Notes under the pieces: model-generated
What the model was told of the DNA's origin: nothing
What the model saw: the letters and a program-made list of their open reading frames with translations, nothing else
The model's database searches: none
Program-made: the position numbers and the translations under genes
DNA from: JAJFVC01 sp039698075
GTDB taxonomy: Bacteria; Planctomycetota; Planctomycetia; Pirellulales; Thermoguttaceae
NCBI GenBank assembly: GCA_039698075.1
Contig: JBDKTJ010000029.1
Span: 1 to 19,783 of the forward strand
Length of the DNA stretch: 19,783 nt
Reading direction: 5' to 3'
Shown: positions 8,211 through 15,424 of the stretch, in pieces
Numbering within the stretch: the first letter of the stretch is position 1
Layout of the letters: each line of letters opens with the position of its first letter

Positions 8211-8579
8211 CAATACCGTTCAAATAGGCGTAAATCATTTGTCAGCAACGTGTTATCCCACGATGAAATTCAGAGGGGCGTTTACGTCCCTTTTCCGGCG
8301 AAGCCGGTATTCGGCCCGGCGTTTACGCCGGGTTCAATGCAACAATCGAATTGGTTATTTGCCCATAGATGTGTAGTGTCAGCCGCGTTTACGCGGCTCC
8401 TGCCTTGGCGGGAGCCCGGTGAACCGGGCTGACAAAACCAATAAAATTGCCACTTGCTCACCCGGCGTAAACGCCGGGCCAAATACCGCCTACGGCGGAA
8501 AGCCCGATGAATCGGGCTACGTTCAGCCACGCCATAACTCCATCTTAATTAAGTGCTTGTGACTAATTGAACGGTATTG
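8211..8579. mobile_element. MITE-like element carrying an array of hairpins
   Basis: Terminal inverted repeats CAATACCGTTCAAATAG (8211-8227) and CTAATTGAACGGTATTG (8563-8579) match at 16 of 17 positions. They are flanked immediately by the identical 10-bp direct repeat GTATTAGAAG (8201-8210 and 8580-8589), the expected target-site duplication. The element is 369 bp and has no credible ORF, so it is non-autonomous. Its interior, 8295-8518, holds eight short hairpins, listed separately. It sits between the palindromic repeat and the 3' end of a degraded transposase gene. The 10-bp duplication would suit several DDE families, including IS4-like ones, but the mobilising transposase is unknown. 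Confidence 0.85.
8295..8518. repeat. Array of eight compact hairpins inside the MITE-like element
   Basis: Perfect or near-perfect stems with tiny loops are: 8295-8307 (CCGGC, loop GAA); 8315-8332 (CCCGGCG, loop TTTA); 8381-8398 (AGCCGCG, loop TTTA); 8396-8415 (GCTCCTGCC/GGCGGGAGC with one G-T pair); 8413-8430 (AGCCCGG, loop TGAA); 8461-8478 (CCCGGCG, loop TAAA); 8486-8498 (CCGCC, loop TAC); 8501-8518 (AGCCCGA, loop TGAA). The hairpins at 8315 and 8461 are exact reverse complements, so their TTTA and TAAA loops are also complementary. Spacing is irregular, unlike CRISPR. Confidence 0.9.
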
Positions 8580-8589
8580 GTATTAGAAG
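8580..8589. repeat. Target-site duplication, right copy
   Basis: GTATTAGAAG directly follows the right inverted end of the MITE-like element and is identical to 8201-8210. Confidence 0.85.
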
Positions 8590-8979
8590 AGCCTCCGCGC
8601 ATTCTCAAGTTGGAACGCGTCTTAAACCAAGCATTGAACGATTCCACGGCGACCGCTCGACGAGCGTAGAGGTTCTTGCCCAGAGGCGTTTGCAAAAACG
8701 TCTTCCGCTCCGTGCGATGGGCGCGCCGGACTTGCCGGTGGAGGGTCACTTCCATGCCTGAACGCCGGCGATGACGACGCCAGACCGGAGGTGCAACGCC
8801 GCCCCATTCTGCGATATCGCTCGTAGTACGTCGATCGCGAAGAAAACCGCCGATTCGACAAGAGCCGCATCAGCATCTCCCCCCATGTTCCTTGAGAAAA
8901 CGATACTGGACCGCTTTGGTCTTTTTTTGGCCAATGCAACCATCCTAAGCACGGCCATCACCCAGTCGGGACTCTCGGG
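8590..8979 (-). pseudogene. Degraded DDE transposase, three frames, internally deleted
   Basis: Three transposase-like blocks lie in order on the minus strand, each in a different frame. Block 1 (8887-8979) contains SPDWVMAVLRMVALAKKRPK. Block 2 (8805-8876) contains RRFSSRSTYYERYRRM. Block 3 (8621-8713) contains GKNLYARRAVAVESFNAWFK, which resembles the helix holding the last acidic residue of DDE transposases. From memory, planctomycete insertion-sequence transposases have comparable segments (PDWL..., FPSRSTYFDRYRR, RRSVTVEPF..WFK) in one frame. Blocks 2 and 3 are only about 90 bases apart, far closer than in an intact protein, so an internal deletion is likely. The gene cannot make an active enzyme. 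The exact insertion-sequence family is not determined, and its termini were not found. Confidence 0.7.
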
Positions 8980-9034
8980 GTTCCGGCCTGGCCCTGTTCG
9001 TGGGCATGGCGTCCAATCTTCCGCCGTTTGCCCT

Positions 9035-9079
9035 AAAAAAAAGCCGTCGCCAGCTTGGGGGGGATAAGCCGGCGACGGC
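9035..9079 (-). terminator. Rho-independent terminator of the secretin gene
   Basis: On the minus strand GCCGTCGCC (9079-9071) pairs perfectly with GGCGACGGC (9051-9043). The stem can extend by GCTT/AAGC after one mismatch, and it is followed by eight T residues (9042-9035). It begins 33 bases after the secretin stop codon and is the clearest intrinsic terminator in the window. It also marks the boundary between the secretin gene and the mobile-element island. Confidence 0.93.
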
Positions 9080-9111
9080 ACAGGGAGGGCATTCGCGTTG
9101 TGGGCGTTGCG

Positions 9112-12100
9112 TCAGGGGGCTGGCTGTTGGACGCCCAGTTTTTCTTCTTCCTCTTCCTGGATGATGATGCGTGGGGTGACCATCATCATGAGGCTTTGGG
9201 TGTCGCGGCCGATGCTGACGTTGCTGAACAGACGGTTCAGATAGGGGATCTTGTTGAGCATGGGGACGCCGTATTCGGTGCGGCCCTCGCTGAGGCGTTT
9301 GATGCCGCCCAACAGCACCGTGCCGCCGTCGGGCACGCTCACCGTCGTGGTGACAGTGATGTAGGAGAACGTCGGCAACTGGACCGTGGTGCCGGAGGCC
9401 GCGGAGGTGGACGTGTCGCCCGTCTTGTCCCACAATTTCGACACGTCGGTGGCGGCGGACTGAAGACCTTCACGCGTCGAATCGGTAGTGGTCGTGGTCG
9501 AGCCGGTGAACGTGAACGTGTTTACTTCGCCGATGTTGCTGAAATAAGGGACGACGGTCAATCGGACGAATCGCTTATCGTTGGAAACGACGGCCTGAAC
9601 CGTCATGAACGTGCCCTGAGAGAGCACGACGATGACCGGCTGTTGCGCGGCGGCGAACTCGCCGACCACGGGAATGACGCTGATGACGAACGGGCTTTGC
9701 GAAGTGTCGGACACGTAAGCCTGCTGACCGTTGAACAGCGTGACTTTCGGGGCCTGGAGCACATTGCTGCGTTTGTCGCCCTGTGCGGCGTTGAGGAAGA
9801 AGTAAGCCTCGATGTCGCTGAGGATGGCGAAGCCGAGCGATGCGCCGGCCGTGGCGTCGAATCCGCCGTACTGCGGCACGGCCAAGGCGTAGCTGCCTTG
9901 GGTGAACGGAATGTCGAGATCCGAGCTGTACGTGGTTGGCGTGCCCAGGCCGACCGTCACCGTTCGATTGGTGTTCGGTTTGGTGGCCATCGTGTTGATG
10001 CTTTGGTTTGCGTAACTCGAGTTTACGCTGAGGCCCTTGCCCAGCACGTTGCTGCTGATGTCGAAGTCGAAGTTGACGCCGATTCGCTCGAAGAAGTTGT
10101 CGGTGAGCGTGATGAACCGGACTTCGATCGTGACCTGGAGGTCTTGCAGCCGGCGAAGTTGTGTGAGCAGGTCGGCGATCTCTTCATGGACTTCCTGCGT
10201 TTGGCTGATGACCAAGCTCAGGTTGGGCTCAAACTGGGCGACCGAGCCGGGTCCGCCGACGGCGTCCCAACTGGTCGGTTTGACGGTCGTGGTGATCAGA
10301 TCGATCAGGCTCTCGAAGTCGGCCGCGGCGCCGCCGCCCAATCCGCCGGGGCCTTGACCGGGCGTCCGACCGGCGTGCAAGGACGGTTCCTTGCCCGTAC
10401 CGCTGGACAGTTGAGCCAAGAGCGTCGAATTGCCCAGCGCGCCGTTGTTGCCTTCGCGGCCGACGACCGACATGGGCGTGGACTGCGAACTGGCGCCGAA
10501 CGGGAAGCCGCCGGTGCCGGCCCAGGGGTTCACATTGGCCATCGCGTTGCTGTAGGCCCCTTCGAGGCCCATCTTGTTCGTGGGCACGAAGTTCGGAATC
10601 GGGATGACCAGGTCGGCCACGTTGTACGTGACGCGATAGACTTGTCCGTCCCGCATCGACTCGCTGGTGATCTTGAGCACCTCATCCTTGACGACGTAGC
10701 TTAAGTGCAGCGGTTCGAGGATCAAGTGCAGGGCGCTCTTGAGCATGATCTCGTTGCGCAGCTCGATGGTCACCGGTGTGTCGCTCGTAACGCCTTCCTC
10801 GGCCAATCCCTGCGGATCGAGGTGCAGGTTCACCTCGGCCAGCTTGGCCAGATTTTCGAGCACCTTGCTCAACGGAGCGTTGGTGAATTGCAGCATGACG
10901 GGCGTGCGGAGTTTCTTTTCGATTTCGATGTCGCGCTCCGAACGCTGACGCTGTTGGTCGGCCAGCAGCTTGCCGCGGTCTTTCGTCAGCTTGTTCCATT
11001 CCTTCTGTTCGGGGAAGACCATCGGATGTTTGTCGCCGGCGAACGGGACCTTGGCTTTGTCCACTTCACCCATCGCGTCGACGAAGCCTTGCTCGGCCTG
11101 CTCTTGGATCGACTTGGCGGCCATAAAGTTGCGCACCAACTTCGCCTGCTGAAGCACTTGGACGACCACGGGATTGTTGGGGTCCAATTGCGAGGCCTGC
11201 TTGGCCACCACTTCGGCTTCCTCGTAGCGTTGCTCGTCCATGAGCCGGTTGAACTCGTCGATCTTCATGGCGAGTTTTTCGCCGATCTCGACTTTCAGAC
11301 GGCGGTTGCGTTCGACTTCCTGCTCGATGCGGGCGTTCTTTTCGTTCAGGGCGATTTGCGGAGCCTTTTGCGTGATCGCTTGATTGGCCTCGGCAATGGC
11401 CCGATCCGCCCGACGCAGCAATTGATCGCGCGTGGCGGCGTCGAGGCCCGAGGTCTCGACCTTTTTGCGGGCTTCCTGCAACAGGGCCAACGCGGACTTC
11501 GGATCAGTGGTCAGCAAGGCCCGGGCATTGGTTTCCTTGTGGGCCAACTCGGCGGCGATTTGCCGAGCCAAGGCTTGCTGGCGGGCGACCGCTTCATTGA
11601 CCATGCTGCCGGGCTGGCTGGCTTGCGGGGCTTTGGTCTTCGTCGCGCCGGACATCAATTGCAGATGGTCTTGCAGACGTTGCGCGGTGACCGGGTCCAA
11701 TTCGTTCATGCGCGTCGCGGCCAACCGGAACAATTGATAAGCGCGGGCGGTGTCGCGGGCGGCCAACGCGGCTTCGCCCTGCTGGAACAACGTCATGGCC
11801 GGAGTGGACGCCGCATTGCCCGCGTTCGGATCCGGCGACGGCGCCGGGGCCGGCGTGTTTTGAGCCAATCGGAGGTCGGGACCGGCCGCCTGTTGACTCG
11901 ACGCCGCGACGTTGCGGGTTGGATCGAGACTCGGATTGTACACAGCGTTGCTGGCGGTTCGGTCGGGCAGACCGTTGGCGCCGGCCTGCGTGACGTACTG
12001 TCCGCCGGCGGGCATCACGCTCGAACCGTTGCGGGCGCGCAGTTGTCGCAAGTCCAACAGAACCAGGCCCGGACGGTCCTCGCCGGGTGCGTAGGCGGAG

Positions 12101-13233
12101 TCGGGCACGCGCAGTTGTTCGGCTTGGCGGGCCATCGCTTCGGCCCGATCGAATTGTCCGGCCGCGATGGCTTCGCGGGCCTGGCGGACCAGCATGACGG
12201 CTTGCTGACGCATGGCGATTCCGGAAGTGGACGCGCTGGCGTCGGCGTAGCCCGGTTCGGACGACGGCGCGGACGACGGCGAACGGTTCGACTTGGCGGC
12301 GCCGGCGGTTTTCGCGGCATTGATGCGGTTCAACAAGTCTTGGGGTTTTTGTTCAAACGGACCGTAGACCACCTGCATCTGCGCGGCGCGGGCGGCCAGC
12401 CGTTCGGCTTCGTCACGTTCGCCCCACCGCAGCAAGGCGTCGGCCTGTTCCAACAGGTTTCTGGCAGAGGCGCGGCGATAGGCCTCGGTGTTTTTGTCGA
12501 GGTTGGACAGTTCTTGATACTTGGTGATCGCGGCGGCCACTTGTTCGGGAGTGTCGTCCAACGGTTGATAACGAACCTGCATGGACTTGGCCTGTTCGAT
12601 GAACTGAGCGGCGCGACGGACGTCGCCGACGGCCAGGGCGAGTCGTGCGGCCCGCAACGGACTGTTGGCGGACTGCGACGCGACGGGGGCGGCGGCGTTG
12701 GTCGAAGCGGCGTCGGCCGACAGCGGACGGACCGTGGCGCCGGCGTCCACCCTAGGAAGCGGAACGACCTGCCGCGGATCGGCCGCGCTGGCATTCGAGC
12801 GACCGGCGAACGGATCGGCCGTCGGGATGTTTTTGCCCTTGTTGGCGCCGAACGGCGAGAACAACGGGTTCGGCTTGGTCAGGCTGTCGCCGGCGACGTT
12901 GCGTTTTCGTTCGAGGTCGTGCCGGGCCTTCTTGGGCGTGTCGCCCATGTAGAGAGCGTTGTAGGTGACGCCGAGCGCTTCGGCTTGGGCGACCAACGAG
13001 TCGGCGGCCGAGAGATCGTTTTCGGCCATGGCCTGTCGGGCTCGCCGCAAGAGATCCGCGGCTTGTCGCGCCCGATCCTCCGAGGAGGCGGCTGTCGAGG
13101 CCGACTGGCCCACGACGTTGGTTCCGATCCATGCTTGGGTCGTGCCAATCGATGGCCCAGCCGCCGCGATTCTCGCCGAAAGAACGATCGCCAAGGCGAT
13201 CCAGCCGACAAGTGTGGTTGCGGTCGTTTTCAA
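9112..13233 (-). CDS. Type II/III secretion-type secretin with N-terminal TPR-like repeats
   Basis: Predicted outer-membrane secretin (GspD/PilQ superfamily), a multimeric gated pore for secretion or pilus passage. Counting from the TTG start it has 1373 residues, about twice a typical GspD. A signal peptide covers 1-25 (hydrophobic core LVGWIALAIVLSARIAAA). Helical repeats of about 50 residues lie at about 53-108, 191-243, 256-308, 340-398 and 479-526, with a further TPR-like stretch near 654-704. An STN-like segment (VMLQFTNAPLSKVLENLAKL) lies near 774-800. The secretin core occupies about 1010-1355 and contains VPDGGTVLLGG and VPMLNKIPYLNRLF. The tail is Glu-rich. The TTG at 13231-13233 is preferred because AAGGAG lies seven bases upstream and the signal peptide then starts at residue 1; an ATG at 13314 in frame adds 27 residues without a ribosome site. 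No other secretion genes are adjacent. Confidence 0.92.
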   Translation of the reverse strand: MKTTATTLVGWIALAIVLSARIAAAGPSIGTTQAWIGTNVVGQSASTAASSEDRARQAADLLRRARQAMAENDLSAADSLVAQAEALGVTYNALYMGDTPKKARHDLERKRNVAGDSLTKPNPLFSPFGANKGKNIPTADPFAGRSNASAADPRQVVPLPRVDAGATVRPLSADAASTNAAAPVASQSANSPLRAARLALAVGDVRRAAQFIEQAKSMQVRYQPLDDTPEQVAAAITKYQELSNLDKNTEAYRRASARNLLEQADALLRWGERDEAERLAARAAQMQVVYGPFEQKPQDLLNRINAAKTAGAAKSNRSPSSAPSSEPGYADASASTSGIAMRQQAVMLVRQAREAIAAGQFDRAEAMARQAEQLRVPDSAYAPGEDRPGLVLLDLRQLRARNGSSVMPAGGQYVTQAGANGLPDRTASNAVYNPSLDPTRNVAASSQQAAGPDLRLAQNTPAPAPSPDPNAGNAASTPAMTLFQQGEAALAARDTARAYQLFRLAATRMNELDPVTAQRLQDHLQLMSGATKTKAPQASQPGSMVNEAVARQQALARQIAAELAHKETNARALLTTDPKSALALLQEARKKVETSGLDAATRDQLLRRADRAIAEANQAITQKAPQIALNEKNARIEQEVERNRRLKVEIGEKLAMKIDEFNRLMDEQRYEEAEVVAKQASQLDPNNPVVVQVLQQAKLVRNFMAAKSIQEQAEQGFVDAMGEVDKAKVPFAGDKHPMVFPEQKEWNKLTKDRGKLLADQQRQRSERDIEIEKKLRTPVMLQFTNAPLSKVLENLAKLAEVNLHLDPQGLAEEGVTSDTPVTIELRNEIMLKSALHLILEPLHLSYVVKDEVLKITSESMRDGQVYRVTYNVADLVIPIPNFVPTNKMGLEGAYSNAMANVNPWAGTGGFPFGASSQSTPMSVVGREGNNGALGNSTLLAQLSSGTGKEPSLHAGRTPGQGPGGLGGGAAADFESLIDLITTTVKPTSWDAVGGPGSVAQFEPNLSLVISQTQEVHEEIADLLTQLRRLQDLQVTIEVRFITLTDNFFERIGVNFDFDISSNVLGKGLSVNSSYANQSINTMATKPNTNRTVTVGLGTPTTYSSDLDIPFTQGSYALAVPQYGGFDATAGASLGFAILSDIEAYFFLNAAQGDKRSNVLQAPKVTLFNGQQAYVSDTSQSPFVISVIPVVGEFAAAQQPVIVVLSQGTFMTVQAVVSNDKRFVRLTVVPYFSNIGEVNTFTFTGSTTTTTDSTREGLQSAATDVSKLWDKTGDTSTSAASGTTVQLPTFSYITVTTTVSVPDGGTVLLGGIKRLSEGRTEYGVPMLNKIPYLNRLFSNVSIGRDTQSLMMMVTPRIIIQEEEEEKLGVQQPAP

Positions 13234-13240
13234 CAGAACT

Positions 13241-13246
13241 CTCCTT
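13241..13246 (-). promoter_or_regulatory. Ribosome binding site deciding the secretin TTG start
   Basis: AAGGAG on the minus strand is followed by a seven-base spacer and TTG at 13233. The alternative ATG at 13314 has no purine-rich site before it. Confidence 0.6.
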
Positions 13247-13351
13247 TTAAGACTCACCGGTGTCGTTGCCGGCGAACGTTCCGCCTGCCTGACATCGAAG
13301 AAAGCCATCCTCATAAAATCAAATTCTGAAAATCCGTGGATGAGAGCGGGT

Positions 13352-13381
13352 TAAATACTCGGGGGGGCCGCCTCGGGTCAA
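13352..13381 (-). promoter_or_regulatory. Weak candidate promoter of the secretin gene
   Basis: TTGACC (13381-13376) and TATTTA (13357-13352) on the minus strand are 18 bases apart. The first matches TTGACA at 5 of 6, the second matches TATAAT at only 3 of 6. A start near 13345 would leave a leader of about 110 bases and would put the ATG at 13314 inside the transcript. Low-confidence visual match. Confidence 0.25.
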
Positions 13382-13699
13382 GGGCAGTTCGGGTTATTTT
13401 TTGAAAATCGGCCAAACAGACGCCCAAAACGGGCCTCCGGACGACTGCGGAATACCACAAGACAGTCCGAATGGGTGGGGTGCGCGTGCCACGGGGCAGT
13501 TGATTCTTGCCCGACCCTATCGAAATGCGAAAAGGAGGGCCTTCGTCCCAGGCCATCACGACAGCCGCCCCCAAGTCAGCCGTTGCGGAGTCCACCGCGT
13601 TCCGACCAATGCGAAAAAACCGCGGGAAAGGAACGTCCGCACGGCGTCCGCCCCACTACACCCTATTGGTGATGCGATCTAAATAAAACCGCGGAAGAC

Positions 13700-13762
13700 C
13701 GAAAGTGGTGCATCACCGAAAACCACGCAATTGTCGGCGGTTTTCGCCCGCCGCCACTTTCG
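13700..13762 (-). terminator. Possible structured terminator after dedA
   Basis: CGAAAGTGG (13700-13708) and CCACTTTCG (13754-13762) form a perfect 9-bp inverted repeat that encloses a second stem, CGGCG/CGCCG. It begins 27 bases beyond the dedA stop codon. In the dedA direction it is followed, after a GC-rich gap, by a T-rich stretch (GGTTTTATTTA), so it could end the lysS-to-dedA transcript. The T-run is not adjacent to the stem, so this is uncertain. Confidence 0.35.
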
Positions 13763-13788
13763 CTATTGTGTGGGTCTATTGAGGGGGG

Positions 13789-14442
13789 CTACTGCGAGAC
13801 AGAATCGGTCTTCTGCCGCCGGGAACGGACGTATTCGACGACCATCGGCATCACGGAGATCAGAATAATCGCCAACACGACGATCGAAAAGTTCTTGCGA
13901 ACAAAATCCAAATTGCCGAACCAATAGCCACCGAAGACGAACAACGCCACCCAAGCCACGCCGCCGACGATGTTGTAGACGATAAACCGGCCGTAGCTCA
14001 TCGCTCCAACGCCGGCCACAAACGGCGCGAACGTCCGCACGATGGGCACGAACCGCGCGATGATGATCGTCTTGCCGCCGTACTTTTCGTAAAACGCATG
14101 GGTGCGGTCGAGATATTCTTTTTTCATAAACCGCACGTTGCCGCTGAACGCCCGGGGACCGATCCACGCCCCGATCCAATAGTTGACCGTATCGCCCAAC
14201 ACCGCCGCGACGCTGAGAAGCAGAAACAGCCACAACGGGTCTAAGGCGCCAGTGGCCGAAAACGCGCCCGCCGCGAACAGCAGCGAATCGCCCGGCAGAA
14301 ACGGCGTCACCACCAGGCCCGTCTCGCAAAAAATCACCGCCAGCAGGATCAGATACGTCCAAACGCCGTAATGGCTGATGACGTCGCCCAGATGCTTGTC
14401 CAAATGAAGGAACAAGTCGACGAAATAGGTGATCCAATCCAT
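13789..14442 (-). CDS. DedA-family membrane protein
   Basis: DedA proteins are inner-membrane proteins linked to undecaprenyl-phosphate or lipid flipping and membrane homeostasis; the exact substrate here is unknown. The 217-residue length is typical. Conserved features are Glu40 in FCETGLVVTPFLPGDSLL (38-55, with Asp52) and the arginines of IIARFVPIVRTFAPFVAG (127-144; Arg130 and Arg136). Hydrophobic segments lie near 27-60, 69-93, 151-176 and 186-203, consistent with the re-entrant-loop topology of the family. A short charged tail follows (YVRSRRQKTDSVSQ). It is the last gene of the lysS-led cluster, 42 bp after ilvE, with no clear Shine-Dalgarno. Confidence 0.94.
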   Translation of the reverse strand: MDWITYFVDLFLHLDKHLGDVISHYGVWTYLILLAVIFCETGLVVTPFLPGDSLLFAAGAFSATGALDPLWLFLLLSVAAVLGDTVNYWIGAWIGPRAFSGNVRFMKKEYLDRTHAFYEKYGGKTIIIARFVPIVRTFAPFVAGVGAMSYGRFIVYNIVGGVAWVALFVFGGYWFGNLDFVRKNFSIVVLAIILISVMPMVVEYVRSRRQKTDSVSQ

Positions 14443-14484
14443 GGGCGACTCAACTTCGAGGTTTTTCTTGTCGCAACGGCCCGG

Positions 14485-15345
14485 CTAGCTTTTTTGCGTG
14501 AGCTCGCGGTAGGCGGCCGTCAATTTGCGCGTGACGGGGCCCGGAACGCCGTCGCCGATCGTGCGGCAGTCCACCTTGACCACCGGCACCAGTTCGGCGG
14601 CCGTGCCCGTCAAAAAGCACTCGTCCGCGATGTACACGTCGTGCTTCGTCAATGGGATTTCGGCCACATCGATGCCCAGTTGCCGGGCCAGGCCGATCAC
14701 CGTGTCGCGCGTGACGCCTTCGAGAATTCCCGCGTCGATCGACGGCGTCAGCAGACGCCCATGCCGCACCAGGAAAATGTTGTCGCCGCTGCATTCGGCG
14801 ATTTCGCCCTTGTGGTTGAGCATCAACGCTTCGATGCAACCGGCCTGCGAGCCCTCGATCTTCGCCAAGATGTTGTTCAGGTAGTTCAGCGACTTGATCC
14901 GGGGACTCAGCGCCGCCGGATGCATCCGCGCCACGCTCACCGTGACCAGCGACAAGCCGTTCTGATACAACTCTTCCGGATACAACGCGATCTTGTCGGC
15001 GATGACGATCACCGTCGGATTGCTGCACCGGTTCGGATCGAGCCCCAACGTGCCGACGCCGCGCGTGATCACCACGCGGATGTATCCGTCCTTGATTCCG
15101 TTGACGGCCAGCGTGTCTTCGATCGCCTTGGCCATTTCCTGCCGCGAGATCGGAATCTCCAGGCAGATCGCCTTGGCCGAATTCCACAAACGATCGAGAT
15201 GTTCGTCCAGCCGAAACACCTTGCCGTGATAACTGCGAATGCCCTCGAACACGCCGTCGCCGTAAAGCAGCCCGTGATCGTACACGCTGACTTTCGCGTC
15301 TTCTTTGTCGCACAGTTTGCCGCTGACGTAAATCTTAAGAGACAT
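14485..15345 (-). CDS. ilvE: Class IV PLP aminotransferase, probable branched-chain amino acid aminotransferase
   Basis: Probably transfers the amino group between glutamate and the 2-oxo acids of Leu, Ile and Val. The 286-residue protein has fold-type IV signatures: VYDHGLLYGDGVFEGIRSY (21-39), the PLP lysine Lys151 in RIKSLNYLNN, and GEIAECSGDNIFLV (180-193) with the Glu that contacts the pyridine nitrogen. It is shorter than enteric IlvE (about 309), and D-amino-acid transaminase or aminodeoxychorismate lyase are the main alternatives in this fold. The YGDGVFEG and KSLNYLNN motifs favour branched-chain specificity. The start is ATG at 15343-15345; a TTG at 15357 in frame would add four residues. 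No Shine-Dalgarno is visible because the GGGATTAG repeat ends 12 bases before the ATG. It lies 69 bp after lolD and 42 bp before dedA. Confidence 0.9.
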   Translation of the reverse strand: MSLKIYVSGKLCDKEDAKVSVYDHGLLYGDGVFEGIRSYHGKVFRLDEHLDRLWNSAKAICLEIPISRQEMAKAIEDTLAVNGIKDGYIRVVITRGVGTLGLDPNRCSNPTVIVIADKIALYPEELYQNGLSLVTVSVARMHPAALSPRIKSLNYLNNILAKIEGSQAGCIEALMLNHKGEIAECSGDNIFLVRHGRLLTPSIDAGILEGVTRDTVIGLARQLGIDVAEIPLTKHDVYIADECFLTGTAAELVPVVKVDCRTIGDGVPGPVTRKLTAAYRELTQKS

Positions 15346-15357
15346 GAGAGGGACCAA

Positions 15358-15424
15358 GGGATTAGGGACTGGGGATTAGGGATTAGAGAAGTCAGGAACG
15401 GGAGACCTCGAATCCTAATCCCTA
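15358..15424. repeat. GGGATTAG degenerate repeat, copy 2, forming an inverted pair
   Basis: The gap between lolD and ilvE is mostly this repeat. Near-tandem GGGATTAG units occupy 15358-15388, and an opposite-strand unit lies at 15411-15424. TAGGGATTAG (15377-15386) and CTAATCCCTA (15415-15424) form a perfect 10-bp stem with a 28-base loop. The lolD stop codon (15415-15417) is within the right arm. The unit matches the repeat at 284-313. A role in mRNA stability or spacing is possible but unproven. Confidence 0.8.

Larger units (their letters stand above)
13234..13788. other. Intergenic region between dedA and the secretin gene
   Basis: About 555 bp with no supported gene. It contains the secretin ribosome site and weak promoter, and next to dedA a long-range inverted repeat (13700-13762). 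Short ORFs here show no recognisable family and conflict with each other in frame. The middle (about 13390-13690) shows nothing recognisable. Confidence 0.6.

Noticed and set aside
7966..8238. 90-codon minus-strand open frame over the palindromic repeat
   Set aside because: It is a translation of the repeat arm (ending LRVSVVNPAL), a type often mis-annotated as protein. No independent coding evidence.
8250..8530. Short open frames on both strands across the hairpin array
   Set aside because: They arise from the self-complementary stems and lack start signals or a family.
8211..8579. CRISPR array
   Set aside because: The repeated units are palindromes of different sequence at irregular spacing, without uniform repeats and spacers, and no cas gene is present.
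9055..10704. 549-codon plus-strand open frame
   Set aside because: Antisense to the conserved secretin core; shadow composition rich in Arg, Asp and Val with no motif.
10705..13329. 874-codon plus-strand open frame
   Set aside because: Fully antisense to the secretin gene, whose signal peptide, repeats and secretin signature are convincing. The plus-strand translation is Arg/Gly/His-rich with no recognisable domain, typical of a shadow in GC-rich DNA.
13311..13682. Small open frames on both strands in the dedA-secretin gap
   Set aside because: They overlap one another, have no ribosome site or recognisable motif, and do not fit the operon layout.
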